Source of the DNA: Acidobacteriota bacterium
Lineage (GTDB): Bacteria > Acidobacteriota > Terriglobia > Acidiferrales > UBA7541
Length of the DNA stretch: 64,000 nt
Reading direction: 5' to 3'
Assembly: GCA_013289835.1 (NCBI GenBank)
Contig: JABCZG010000002.1
Location: 278,993 to 342,992, forward strand
Of this stretch, positions 1 to 7,368 are shown piece after piece. The translations under genes and the position numbers were made by a program. Numbering within the stretch: position 1 is the stretch's first letter; every line of letters begins with the position of its first letter. Below the pieces are notes generated by a model, which saw nothing but the letters and a program-made list of their open reading frames with translations, was not told where the DNA came from and did no database searches.

Positions 1-929
1 ATGCGAACTTCGTGGTGATTCCAACAGCGTTGTCCGATAAAGAAATCGAGGCGAAGTACGGGAAATCGCGGACGGAGTTGTTCGGTGCAAAGCATGTAAC
101 TGTACTGCATACCAGAGACCGGGTACGCGCAAACTCCGAAGGATTCGTTGAACCGCTGCGACGGGCCTCTGGTGTCTGGATTGATGGAGGACGCCAGTGG
201 CGGCTCGCGGACGCCTATCTCGGCACTGCGGTGGAGCGTGAAATCAAAGCACTCGTGATGCGTGGCGGCGTGGTCGGAGGCAGTTCGGCTGGCGCAACCA
301 TCCAAGCGTCATTCTTAACTCGTGGTGCCCCGGGCACCGCCAGAAGTCCCGACGGTGACAACACGATAATGATGTCGCCAGGACACGAGACAGGCTTCGG
401 ATTAGTTCCCAATTCCGCTATCGACCAGCACGTCAATACACGGGGTCGCGAAGCCGACCTTGATGTTGTCATATCGGCGCACCCGGAGCTGCTTGGCATC
501 GGAATTGACGAGAGTGCCGCAATCGTCGTGCACCATGATTCCTTTTTCGTTGTTGGCGGTCAGGTCGCAATCCATGATGGAAAGCAACACGACGGCGCAT
601 CCTACTATTTCCTGTCGTCCGGTCAGGCTTTCAATTTGACGACGCGCTCAATCATCGATGAGCCGACCCAAGACTATCCGCTTAGGTTGTCACTCACAAC
701 TGCCGGGCGCGCTCAAACCAAATCGGGAACCAAAACAGTCGGCGAGGGTGTACTGGAATCCAAAGACGGCTCGCATCCGCCGGTGCAAATCAAGATGGAG
801 TGTGAAGTCGGCCTCTACAGCGTCGGAAAGAATCTTTATCCGGCTCGCTTGGACGGAGAGCACAAGTTTAAGATTCTCGTACGTCCCATTGGCAGCGATA
901 AGCTCAGTGAGTTCGCCTGCAAGTATTAA
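1..929 (+). CDS. Cyanophycinase-like serine peptidase (S51 family), 5' partial
   Basis: The reading frame is open to the left edge (codons from base 3), and the first residues (NFVVIPTA) match the interior beta-strand expected before the active site, so the N terminus lies outside the window. The nucleophile elbow GGSSAGA (Ser about residue 92 counted from the internal GTG at 12) and the downstream DQHVNTRGREADL block, which carries the conserved His of cyanophycinases, are both visible. The family hydrolyses beta-Asp-Arg dipeptides from cyanophycin or related isopeptides. Roughly 100 residues follow the last recognisable catalytic block and form a separate C-terminal part with no motif I recognise. 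No cyanophycin synthetase is nearby, so the substrate is unknown. Family call fairly sure; true substrate not. Confidence 0.75.
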   Translation, partial: ANFVVIPTALSDKEIEAKYGKSRTELFGAKHVTVLHTRDRVRANSEGFVEPLRRASGVWIDGGRQWRLADAYLGTAVEREIKALVMRGGVVGGSSAGATIQASFLTRGAPGTARSPDGDNTIMMSPGHETGFGLVPNSAIDQHVNTRGREADLDVVISAHPELLGIGIDESAAIVVHHDSFFVVGGQVAIHDGKQHDGASYYFLSSGQAFNLTTRSIIDEPTQDYPLRLSLTTAGRAQTKSGTKTVGEGVLESKDGSHPPVQIKMECEVGLYSVGKNLYPARLDGEHKFKILVRPIGSDKLSEFACKY

Positions 930-1026
930 ATCCCTTCCGACAGCTTTTACTAAGTTTCACAGTCCGCTCTCTGATAAGCTACGCCACGTCCGAACATCCC
1001 TGGCTCGGCCTATGCGTGAGGTATGA

Positions 1027-2079
1027 ATGTCACTCAAACTCGCACCCATCCCTTCAGAAAGAGAAGACGAGCGTTCTGAAATCGCCCCTTACAGAATTGT
1101 CGCCTACCCTGCGGACTATACCCTAGAAGGGCTTCATCAAAAATGGAAAGCCAAAGATATCGTGATACCGACACTCCAGCGCCATTACGTCTGGACTCTG
1201 CTTCAGGCCAGCAGGCTAATCGAATCTTTTCTGCTAGGACTCCCCGTCCCGGGCATTTTCTTTTACAAAGCCAAAGAAACCGAGAAGCTCCTTGTTATCG
1301 ACGGACAGCAACGGTTGAGGAGCGTTTTTGCATATTTTGAGGGGAAGATGCCCGAATCAGATAAACCATTCGCACTCAAAGGTGTTAAAGATGTTTGGGA
1401 AGGAAAGTCGTTCACCGAACTCTCAAAACAAGAGCAGATGAGACTGAGAGATTCTGTGCTACGAGCAACAATCGTTGACCAACTTGACCCAAAAGATAAT
1501 TCGAGCATTTTTCATATTTTTGAGCGGTTAAATACGGGTGGTACAAGTCTAAAACCGCAAGAGGTTCGCAACTGCATATACAGTGGGCCATTCAACGACT
1601 TGTTACTGAAGCTCAACAAGGACTCAACCTGGCGGCGTTTGATGGGCGCAAAACAGCCAGATAAGAGAATGCGAGATGTGGAACTGATTTTGCGATTTCT
1701 CGCCCTGTTCGAATGGGGCCAGCGTTATTTCAAGCCCATGAAAACTTTTCTCTCAGATTACATGAAGGAGAACAACTCTCCCGGACAAGAGCGGCTTGCC
1801 GAATTAGCAAATCTTTTCAAGAGTACAACGCGTTCTATCGAGGATTCTCTGCCGCCAAAGCCATTTCACGTTTTTGCTGGCCTTAATGCGGCGGTCTACG
1901 ACTCCGTGATGGTTGCATTCGCAGCGAGTAGAGGCAAAATACCTAGCAAAATCAAGTCCCGCTTCAAACGTTTAATTTCCAACAGGGCATTCATATCTCA
2001 TGTTTCGGATAGCACGACAGATGTCGAAATCGTGAGAAAGCGAATCGCCTTAGCGAAGGCGAAGCTTTTTGGGAACTGA
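1027..2079 (+). CDS. DUF262 domain protein (GmrSD N-terminal-like)
   Basis: 350 residues. Conserved blocks of DUF262 are visible: IPTLQRHYVW at 47-56, a long helix plus GLPVPGIFFY at 71-80, the signature DGQQR at 92-96, and FERLNTGGTSLKPQEVRNC further on. DUF262 is the ParB/Srx-fold nucleotide-hydrolysing half of GmrSD type IV restriction enzymes and of several stand-alone defence proteins. No DUF1524 HNH nuclease half is fused here; the C-terminal half is helical and has no motif I can name. The stop overlaps the start of the next gene (TGATG), so the two are translationally coupled. The pair DUF262 plus a HEPN-like protein suggests that nuclease activity, if any, is supplied by the partner. 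Function beyond family is inference. Confidence 0.8.
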   Translation: MSLKLAPIPSEREDERSEIAPYRIVAYPADYTLEGLHQKWKAKDIVIPTLQRHYVWTLLQASRLIESFLLGLPVPGIFFYKAKETEKLLVIDGQQRLRSVFAYFEGKMPESDKPFALKGVKDVWEGKSFTELSKQEQMRLRDSVLRATIVDQLDPKDNSSIFHIFERLNTGGTSLKPQEVRNCIYSGPFNDLLLKLNKDSTWRRLMGAKQPDKRMRDVELILRFLALFEWGQRYFKPMKTFLSDYMKENNSPGQERLAELANLFKSTTRSIEDSLPPKPFHVFAGLNAAVYDSVMVAFAASRGKIPSKIKSRFKRLISNRAFISHVSDSTTDVEIVRKRIALAKAKLFGN

Positions 2080-2552
2080 TGAAAACGACGTATCTCCTCG
2101 AATGGTTTAAACGACTCGACGACGCAGTCTCAAGAGCAAAAGGGTTTGCGGGGACGAGTGCGGAACTAGAAGCGTTTCTTTCTGCACATTTAGTTGTGCT
2201 TTGTGCAGGCGCCTACGAAGATTGTATTGAGCACTTGTTCGTTGAGAGAGCATCAAAAACAAAAGATGCAGAAATACAAGTTTACGTGCAGAACACCTGT
2301 CATCTCTTGTTCCGCAATCCAAAATTCCAAAATATCGTAAACGCTCTCAAACTGTTCAGCGACGCGTATGCAACAAATTTGGAGGCGAAGGTGGACACCA
2401 GTGCCCGGGAGGCCATCGGGAGCATGGTCACAAACAAGCTGAATGTCTCACATGGAAAGATATCTGCAGTGACCTTGGGTGATGTCGAGAATTATCACAA
2501 TCGGACGAAACCGATTTTTGATGCACTTGAAGAGATTTTGGGACTGCCTTAG
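2079..2552 (+). CDS. HEPN-like protein coupled to DUF262
   Basis: 157 residues, all-helical by eye, starting inside the stop codon of the DUF262 gene. The pattern resembles the RiboL-PSP/MAE_28990-type HEPN families: an N-terminal helix with the AYEDCIEHL segment at 45-53, and a C-terminal helix pair with KLNVSHG (120-126) placed where active HEPN RNases carry R-x4-H. Here the Arg is replaced by Lys120 while His125 is kept, so RNase activity is uncertain. HEPN proteins in this context act as RNases in toxin-antitoxin or abortive-infection systems, or as regulatory partners. A perfect hairpin covers the stop codon. The pairing with DUF262 is the main evidence for a defence role. Confidence 0.6.
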   Translation: MKTTYLLEWFKRLDDAVSRAKGFAGTSAELEAFLSAHLVVLCAGAYEDCIEHLFVERASKTKDAEIQVYVQNTCHLLFRNPKFQNIVNALKLFSDAYATNLEAKVDTSAREAIGSMVTNKLNVSHGKISAVTLGDVENYHNRTKPIFDALEEILGLP

Positions 2553-2560
2553 TCCCAAAA
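2536..2560. repeat. Perfect 10-bp inverted repeat over the HEPN stop codon
   Basis: TTTTGGGACT (2536-2545), a 5-nt loop GCCTT, and AGTCCCAAAA (2551-2560) form a perfect stem; the TAG stop lies at the loop/stem border. The stem itself contains the T and A runs, and no separate T-tract follows on either strand, so it is not a standard intrinsic terminator. It sits between convergent genes (HEPN to the right, XRE regulator to the left) and may end or stabilise the DUF262-HEPN mRNA. Confidence 0.7.
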
Positions 2561-2631
2561 AGCTTGGCCTGATGCGCAGCAACCTTGTCGGGCATAGGTC
2601 GCCACCTTCTTTTGCTAATTCTTCTACGAAG

Positions 2632-2997
2632 CTACCGACGAGCCATTTTCTGTGTCATGTGCAACAACAACTTGCGGTCGTCCTCGTTTGCCTTGCCAAG
2701 CAGACGGCGAAGCTTATTCAGATACCGCCCATCCTTGCCGGAACCACCCCAGCCTTCGTCAGATTTCCGCTTGAGCGAATTCGGCACTTGAGGCGGTGCA
2801 TCGCCGTCGTAAAAGAGTTGATAGAGCGGAACCTCTAAAGCACGGGCGAACTTTTCCAGCGTTTCAACGGCGGGAACGGTATGCCCATTTTCGACACGAG
2901 AAACATAGCAACGGAGCAAGCCCGTTTTCTTTTCAATATCGCCCTGTGAGAATTTCTTTTCTTCGCGGAATTCGCGAAGTCGGTCGCCAATAATCAT
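2632..2997 (-). CDS. XRE-family helix-turn-helix regulator
   Basis: 121 residues from the ATG at 2997, preceded by GGAGAG and by a good promoter; a longer frame exists upstream but has no ribosome site. Residues about 3-60 are a Cro/C1 helix-turn-helix: GDRLREFREEKKFSQGDIE, then SRVENGHTVPAVETLEKFARAL, VPLYQLFY. The C-terminal half (60-121) is charged and contains a lysine/arginine-rich RRLLGKANEDDRKLLLHMTQKMARR-like tail whose role is unknown. It is convergent with the DUF262-HEPN pair and could control that island or itself; a 9-bp palindrome in its own promoter fits autoregulation. Confidence 0.85.
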   Translation of the reverse strand: MIIGDRLREFREEKKFSQGDIEKKTGLLRCYVSRVENGHTVPAVETLEKFARALEVPLYQLFYDGDAPPQVPNSLKRKSDEGWGGSGKDGRYLNKLRRLLGKANEDDRKLLLHMTQKMARR

Positions 2998-3015
2998 TGG
3001 TCTCTCCAAACGTTT

Positions 3016-3044
3016 ATAATATGGACCATTAACCACCCGTCCAA
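3016..3044 (-). promoter_or_regulatory. Promoter of the XRE regulator with overlapping palindrome
   Basis: Read on the minus strand: TTGGAC (3044-3039), 17-bp spacer, TATTAT (3021-3016). The sequence ATGGTCCAT (3029-3021), a 9-bp palindrome with one central base, overlaps the -10 and a second palindrome AAACGTTT lies at 3008-3015 near the predicted start. Either could be an operator for the XRE protein; this is inference. Confidence 0.55.
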
Positions 3045-3064
3045 GTAGAATCCGACCATCGAAC

Positions 3065-3628
3065 CTATGGTCGCTCTGTGGTGATTGACTCGCGGATGTG
3101 ATTGGCTGCAATTCTCACGGGAACAATTTTTGGTTTCGGCGGTGGCGGGGTGCTCCTGAAATAGAAAGTGAACATCAGGTCAAGATTAGGGACAAGGAAT
3201 GCTTCGGGGAGACGCCCGAACGGGGCAGCCGTGCGAATCGCGCTCAGGGCTGCATAATCCATGTCCGTCTTTCCAGAGCTTGACACGATTGTGATGAACT
3301 TATAGGGCAATGACCCGTCTTTTTGTATGTGGAGTCGAACCACCACGACTCCGTGCTCTCCACTCACGGCCGATTCAGGTAAATTTACAAAAAGGTTATG
3401 TCTAATAGAATAGTAAACCTTATTCACATATGGTTCCAAGTTTACGCCTTCAGGCAGCGAACTCAGGACCTCAACTGTGACCGGATATAGTTGGGCTGGG
3501 TCCGGTGGAATCAGATGCCCTTGTTGTGTGCCTGGATTGGGCGAAGCCTTGGCAATTCCTGAAATCAGGAACGCCACTAAAGCGAGAAAGACAAATACGT
3601 TGCTTTTTGTAGACCGAAGGTGCGGCAT
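3065..3628 (-). CDS. Secreted protein with TonB C-terminal-like domain
   Basis: 187 residues from the ATG at 3628, which has GGAGG just upstream. A signal peptide or N-terminal anchor is visible at 10-28 (NVFVFLALVAFLISGIAKA). The C-terminal part, about residues 75-165, has the TonB/TolA C-terminal pattern: YVNKVYYSIRHNLFVNLPE, GVVVVRLHIQKDGSL, SSSGKTDMDYAALSAIRTAAPFGRLPE, DLMFTFYF. Such short TonB-C proteins transmit or mimic energy-transducer contacts at the envelope; without a proline-rich spanning linker this one may act only as a periplasmic adaptor. No ExbB/ExbD genes are near. The end overlaps the non-coding upstream frame of the XRE gene. Confidence 0.7.
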   Translation of the reverse strand: MPHLRSTKSNVFVFLALVAFLISGIAKASPNPGTQQGHLIPPDPAQLYPVTVEVLSSLPEGVNLEPYVNKVYYSIRHNLFVNLPESAVSGEHGVVVVRLHIQKDGSLPYKFITIVSSSGKTDMDYAALSAIRTAAPFGRLPEAFLVPNLDLMFTFYFRSTPPPPKPKIVPVRIAANHIRESITTERP

Positions 3629-3750
3629 AGAACCTCCACGCCCGGCTTGACGCCCGCAATCATACTGCAAGATACGCCTCAATTCTAGCTTGGCGGCGGT
3701 CACCTGCCTGATAAACAGCGCAAACCGGACAAGTCGAATTGCACCCATAA

Positions 3751-3975
3751 CTAGGGGATGGAGACGTTCTTTTCAGAATCTTTGGCAGAAAACGAGTTCA
3801 CAATCGCTGGCCATCGAGAATCAATTCGTTCGAGGATGAACACAGCATCATCGATGGCGTGGTCCACGTAGAACTGCTTCGCCATATTTGGCTTGTTCGG
3901 GTCCATCTCAATGAGTTTTCTGGCAGCCAGAATTGTTGCGGCAAAGAGAATGGCGAACTTTCTTTCTTCGGTCAT
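3751..3975 (-). CDS. Small hypothetical protein, 74 aa
   Basis: 74 residues, ATG start, weak purine-rich GGGGA 6-10 bases upstream. One helical N-terminal half (FAILFAATILAARKLI) followed by a charged middle; soluble rather than clearly membrane-bound. I recognise no family. It lies between the TonB-C-like gene and a noncoding stretch, same strand, 120 bp upstream of the TonB-C gene, so the two may be cotranscribed. Confidence 0.5.
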   Translation of the reverse strand: MTEERKFAILFAATILAARKLIEMDPNKPNMAKQFYVDHAIDDAVFILERIDSRWPAIVNSFSAKDSEKNVSIP

Positions 3976-4093
3976 TGGAATCCCCGCAGTTTGATTTGTT
4001 GCGGGTAGAGTAGGGAAGAAGAGTTTACTAGCGGCTGAACGCGGTCAGGGCAGAGTTTTGAGGTGGGATGACACAGTCTGTCGGAGCGGCTTT

Positions 4094-4396
4094 CTAAATC
4101 GGATAACTGAACCAGCAAGACTTCTCATAATCGTAAACTGTCACGGTGCGCCCGCTCACAGTGCCTGTAAAGTGCCCACCTGAACCATAGTCGAATCCCC
4201 TAAATTTCCTACCCTCAAGTCGCAAGCTGACATGCTTCTGGTCACCATAGTGATACAACGAAAACGAACCAGAGTGTCCGGACCCTCCTATGTGGCACTG
4301 TTCAGTATGGTCGTAGGCGGAAACACCCGAATCCGTAACGCGAAGGAAATGAAGGGTCTCCCGCTCAACTGTCGGTTCTTGAATTGACCCGCCGAT
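4094..4396 (-). pseudogene. Open frame continuing past the TAA of the upstream membrane-protein gene
   Basis: Directly after the TAA at 4399-4397 the same minus-strand frame stays open for 100 codons to a TAG at 4096-4094. The translation begins IGGSIQEPTVERETLHFLR and ends TVTVYDYEKSCWFSYPI; it is rich in Gly, Tyr and His in a beta-like pattern (GGSGHSGSFSLYHYG, GRKFRGFDYGSGGHFTG) and looks like genuine protein. There is no ATG, GTG or TTG early in it with a ribosome site. Either the 106-codon gene upstream was once about 207 codons long and has acquired a nonsense codon, or this is the 3' remnant of another gene, or the stop is a sequencing error. I do not recognise the domain. Confidence 0.5.
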
Positions 4397-4717
4397 TTAT
4401 TTCTGTGTGGCTGGCCCGTCGAGTGTAGCCACAGCAACCGCATTTTCGTTTTTCAGATCGCGCCTCCTGTAGAGTGCTCTGGCCATTCGGTATGCCCCGT
4501 ACCACAACAAGAGTGCCCGTCCAATCCCAAAGATCGAGATTGCATCGGCCCGATAGAATCCCGCAAGGAAAGCTAGCGCGATCATAAAGAAAGCACCAGC
4601 ACCGTGGTCGCGGGTCTGATCTTCATTCCAAGTACAACTCTTTCGTCTATCCTTGGCGATTTTTATACACATTAAAATTGGCAACAGAGCGGCGAGCAAG
4701 ACTAAAATTCTGCCCAC
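4397..4717 (-). CDS. Small membrane protein, 106 aa, unknown function
   Basis: GTG start at 4717 with a strong GGAGG five bases upstream. Two hydrophobic segments, about 1-18 (GRILVLLAALLPILMCI) and 41-75 (GAFFMIALAFLAGF then SIFGIGRALLLWYGAY), separated by a charged loop. The C terminus is short and polar (TLDGPATQK) and is followed in frame by a further 100 open codons after the TAA. No family recognised. Divergent from the secreted-protein gene at 4852. Confidence 0.5.
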   Translation of the reverse strand: MGRILVLLAALLPILMCIKIAKDRRKSCTWNEDQTRDHGAGAFFMIALAFLAGFYRADAISIFGIGRALLLWYGAYRMARALYRRRDLKNENAVAVATLDGPATQK

Positions 4718-4765
4718 AGAACCTCCAGATAGCGGGGATTGTACATCAACGCGCTTGCGCCCCGC

Positions 4766-4821
4766 CGTATTCCCCGCCAGATCGTGCCGATACCCATCCC
4801 GTTAAGTGCGCGTGATAGAAT
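4766..4821 (+). promoter_or_regulatory. Repeated promoter element, copy A
   Basis: One of three long copies of an element with CAGATCG, then GCCGAT.CCCA, TTAAGTG and a terminal extended -10, here TGATAGAAT (4813-4821). Predicted start about 4828, leaving a leader of roughly 24 nt before the ATG at 4852. Compare copies at 5606 and 7723. Confidence 0.55.
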
Positions 4822-4851
4822 CCATGCCGACAAAGCCCAACAGAGGCGATC

Positions 4852-5325
4852 ATGCAAAAGAGAATCATAGTTGCAGCTTGCTGTTCGCTCATTTTCCTCG
4901 CGGGGTGGGGGTCCGGCCAAAAGACCTTGGACGCTTCAAACTGGACTGCCTTGGGTAAGACAGATGACCTTGCCCGTCTCATGTACGTAAAGGGATATAC
5001 GCAGGGCTATGCAGATGGTGACAGCGCGATGGAAAATATCGCCGCTCTACTTATGAAAGACGCTCCGCTGGATTCTTCGACAAAGCAGCTCATTTCACCA
5101 CAGACGCGCCGCGTGGCAGATGTGGTGGGTTTCGGGAAGAATCAAGATGTAACTATGGGAAAAATCGAAGATGCAGTGAGTTCCTTTTACAGCGACTACC
5201 GCAACGCGCCCGTGTGCTGGAATCAAGCCTTGCAGTTTTCGATGTGGGCACTCAACGGAAATGCCCCGACGGACCAAGAGCTGGATGCTGCGCGTAAGAG
5301 AGGGGCTGAAAGCGGCTGCAAGTGA
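4852..5325 (+). CDS. Small secreted protein, 157 aa
   Basis: N-terminal signal peptide MQKRIIVAACCSLIFLAG followed by a mostly helical mature domain containing VKGYTQGYADGDSAMENIAALLM and a C-terminal Cys pair (CWNQ at about 124, final CK). No known family. It has its own promoter (copy A of the repeated element) and a weak GAGG ribosome site. It probably acts in the periplasm. Confidence 0.6.
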   Translation: MQKRIIVAACCSLIFLAGWGSGQKTLDASNWTALGKTDDLARLMYVKGYTQGYADGDSAMENIAALLMKDAPLDSSTKQLISPQTRRVADVVGFGKNQDVTMGKIEDAVSSFYSDYRNAPVCWNQALQFSMWALNGNAPTDQELDAARKRGAESGCK

Positions 5326-5390
5326 TCTGCATAGTTGCGGGTGCGGTTAGAATGGTGGAATTGATTTGTGGCGAAGGAGGTCCATAAACG

Positions 5391-5471
5391 ATGACCAAAC
5401 TTTTGCCAGTAGCCCCAAACACCCGATTCATCGGGATAACCACAGGCCGGGGTCCGAGATTTCCTCGGTAG
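5391..5471 (+). CDS. Possible 26-codon peptide gene
   Basis: ATG at 5391 preceded by AAGGAGG seven bases upstream, and a TAGAAT-like -10 at 5348-5353, ending at TAG 5469-5471. The peptide is basic with Pro and Gly (starts MTKLLPVAPNTRF). The ribosome site is the strongest in this part of the window, which is the only reason for listing it; it could also be the truncated start of a lost gene. The 5326-5605 stretch holds nothing else I can support. Confidence 0.25.
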   Translation: MTKLLPVAPNTRFIGITTGRGPRFPR

Positions 5472-5605
5472 CGACCTGCCCGCTAAAAGGCCGAAACTGA
5501 AGTTGTGGGCGTCCGGATGAAGTGATGCATACGCCGGGCACGGAGTGACAATGGCTGGCCATTCACTCCACTTAAAGATCGCGCCCGCTGTGTTAACCGC
5601 TTCGC

Positions 5606-5660
5606 TGCATTCCCCGCAGATCGCCGCCGATGCCCATTCGTTAAGTGCTCGTGGTAGAAT
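5606..5660 (+). promoter_or_regulatory. Repeated promoter element, copy B
   Basis: 55 bp, identical to copy C (7723-7777) at 46 positions by hand count. Ends in the extended -10 TGGTAGAAT (5652-5660). The ATG of the downstream gene is at 5669, so the predicted transcript starts within two bases of the start codon and carries no ribosome site. Confidence 0.6.
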
Positions 5661-5668
5661 TCAGCCGA

Positions 5669-5866
5669 ATGGTGAACATACCTAAACCGCCCCACATCGT
5701 AATCCCTGTTTCGTGCCCGCGCTGTAATGAGGAACAGGTTGTTCAGGTTGCTGCGCGGCCCGGATTTGCCCAGTTGAGCGGCCAAACGATAAAGTGCGTG
5801 AAGTGCGAAACGGAATTTGACGTGATGGTTCCCGACCAGGTTGTTGGCGGCCCATTCCCTAAATAG
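5669..5866 (+). CDS. Zinc-ribbon small protein, 65 aa, probably leaderless mRNA
   Basis: ATG at 5669 chosen over an in-frame GTG at 5645 because the latter lies inside the promoter. Two CxxC knuckles, CPRC and CVKC, 27 residues apart, form a zinc ribbon; a proline-rich N terminus and the tail PDQVVGGPFPK flank it. Zinc ribbons of this size bind nucleic acid or protein; no specific role can be read. First gene of a set of four close or overlapping small genes (5669-7280). Confidence 0.6.
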   Translation: MVNIPKPPHIVIPVSCPRCNEEQVVQVAARPGFAQLSGQTIKCVKCETEFDVMVPDQVVGGPFPK

Positions 5867-5879
5867 TACGGACTGTGAT

Positions 5880-6257
5880 ATGGCGCTCCTTCTATCAGCC
5901 TCCGTGGGCATCCCCGTCTTGGCTCTAATCGTATTCGGCGTCTTGGAATGGGCGCTGGGGCAAAAGGACATATTTGACGTTTTACAGAGGGCTGGCCTCG
6001 ATCTCTGTCACGTAAGCATCGGAATCTTGGGCGGGATATTTCTGAACCAGCAACTTGAGATACAAATGGGCCGGGCTGCGGCGATCATTGCAGTCGTCGT
6101 CGTATTGTTGGAACTAGCGCTCGCAGCGTTGGGTTTAGGCTTTCGGAATCGTGTACAAACTCTTGGTACGCAAACAACGACCTATCTGTGTGTTTTCATG
6201 GGCGTGTTGGCAGTCGCCATACCTAGCGGCATTCTGGTGTGGCTTGGGGGCAGCTAA
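5880..6257 (+). CDS. Integral membrane protein, 125 aa, unknown function
   Basis: ATG at 5880 (an upstream in-frame start at 5841 lies inside the previous gene). Four hydrophobic segments: about 2-20, 42-58, 62-84 and 96-118. No conserved polar motif. Starts 13 bases after the zinc-ribbon gene and overlaps the next gene by TAATG, so it belongs to the same transcript. Family unknown. Confidence 0.6.
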   Translation: MALLLSASVGIPVLALIVFGVLEWALGQKDIFDVLQRAGLDLCHVSIGILGGIFLNQQLEIQMGRAAAIIAVVVVLLELALAALGLGFRNRVQTLGTQTTTYLCVFMGVLAVAIPSGILVWLGGS

Positions 6258-6634
6258 TGGCTACGTCTCTGTTGCTTGTACTTATTTTTGGATTAGGGAG
6301 CGCATTGGCAGTTGTGTTAGTGGTTCACGTGTTCTTGAAAGCGTTCTTCCCGGAAGCTTTGCGGAAAACCAGAGCAGAGGACTATGCGCGAGGGCAGAGA
6401 TCGGGCCGCGCCATTGAACCACTGGTGGTGGCCCTTTCAGATTCGACGGCCGCCAATTGGCGTGACATGCTAACGGCGAAGATGACCACAAATGTGCTGT
6501 TTCAGCCAGGAGCTTTGGTCGGGATATTAGCCCCAAAAGGGCAACCCGACAAACAAACTTCCCACCCGCAACTATTTGTCGGGGGTCCTAAACAAGGAGC
6601 AGCAAATGCAGCTTTCGGCGGTTCTCCTAGCTAG
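6257..6634 (+). CDS. Membrane-anchored small protein, 125 aa
   Basis: Starts inside the TAA of the preceding gene (TAATG). One N-terminal membrane helix (SLLLVLIFGLGSALAVVLVVHVFL, split here only by residue limit: about 3-27), then a soluble Arg-rich and Gly/Pro-rich tail. Its end overlaps the start of the next gene by 29 bases. The first TM protein plus this one may form a small membrane complex; no family recognised. Confidence 0.55.
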   Translation: MATSLLLVLIFGLGSALAVVLVVHVFLKAFFPEALRKTRAEDYARGQRSGRAIEPLVVALSDSTAANWRDMLTAKMTTNVLFQPGALVGILAPKGQPDKQTSHPQLFVGGPKQGAANAAFGGSPS

Positions 6635-7280
6635 AGTTTTTCTGTTTATTGAGAGCACAGACCTTAATCCGCGTGGCGCTGCGTTCTATCCGGATGTAAT
6701 CCGGGCATTGGTCGAGCGTTACACCTTCCAGAAATTTCCACAGAAGTTTGAGGACCTAGACGAAAGTAAGGGGGTGGTGTTTGAGCTTGGAAAGTTTGGG
6801 AAAAAGAACATCGAGAAGGTGACAATCTACTCCTCTGGTTTGGCATTGGACACAACGTCGTCAACGAAAGATTCCGAAGAAATTCTTGAGGAGGCTTTGA
6901 CTTGGGCAACTGAGAAACTCGGCCTGCAATATAAGCGCGAGATGGTGAGACGGAAAGCGTATGTTAGCCAAGTCACAATTTATAGTGGAGTGCCGCTACT
7001 TGAAGTTAATCCCCATTTGGAAGCCTTATCCAGAAAGGTTAGCGAAATCGTATCGGCCAACATTAGACTGAAATCTACTTTTGCACCGAGCGGTATCCTC
7101 TTGGCTCCCGACCCGGAATCGCAAACGATTCCAGTCTCCGCCTTTACGATTGAACGGCGACAGGGCGCTGCCTATTCCGAAGGAAAGTATTTTTCAACTG
7201 CGCCGCTTCCTACCGACATCCATCTCAATCTGCTCGAAGAGTTCGAACAGGTGGTTTCCGCCCAGCAAAAAAAGGCTTGA
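6606..7280 (+). CDS. Hypothetical soluble protein, 224 aa
   Basis: ATG at 6606 with AAGGAG eight bases upstream, inside the end of the previous gene. Alpha/beta composition, no signal peptide or membrane segment. Notable segments are NPRGAAFYPDVIRALVERY near the N terminus and IRLKSTFAPSGILLAPDPES in the middle. The protein ends with a lysine run. I do not recognise a family. Last gene of the overlapping set that begins with the zinc-ribbon gene. Confidence 0.55.
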   Translation: MQLSAVLLARVFLFIESTDLNPRGAAFYPDVIRALVERYTFQKFPQKFEDLDESKGVVFELGKFGKKNIEKVTIYSSGLALDTTSSTKDSEEILEEALTWATEKLGLQYKREMVRRKAYVSQVTIYSGVPLLEVNPHLEALSRKVSEIVSANIRLKSTFAPSGILLAPDPESQTIPVSAFTIERRQGAAYSEGKYFSTAPLPTDIHLNLLEEFEQVVSAQQKKA

Positions 7281-7336
7281 TTCTTGGTATCGGAGTGCAC
7301 CCCAGCGAACTAAGCTTCTCCCGCGTCAGCCCGCTT

Positions 7337-7363
7337 CAGATCGCGACATTCTTAGCGTACACT
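7337..7363 (+). promoter_or_regulatory. Promoter-like element with CAGATCG and TACACT
   Basis: CAGATCG (7337-7343) is followed 14 bases later by TACACT (7358-7363), whose end is five bases from the ATG at 7369. It shares the CAGATCG core with the repeated element but lacks the TTAAGTG block. Predicted transcript start is at the ATG. Confidence 0.4.
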
Positions 7364-7368
7364 TGCAA

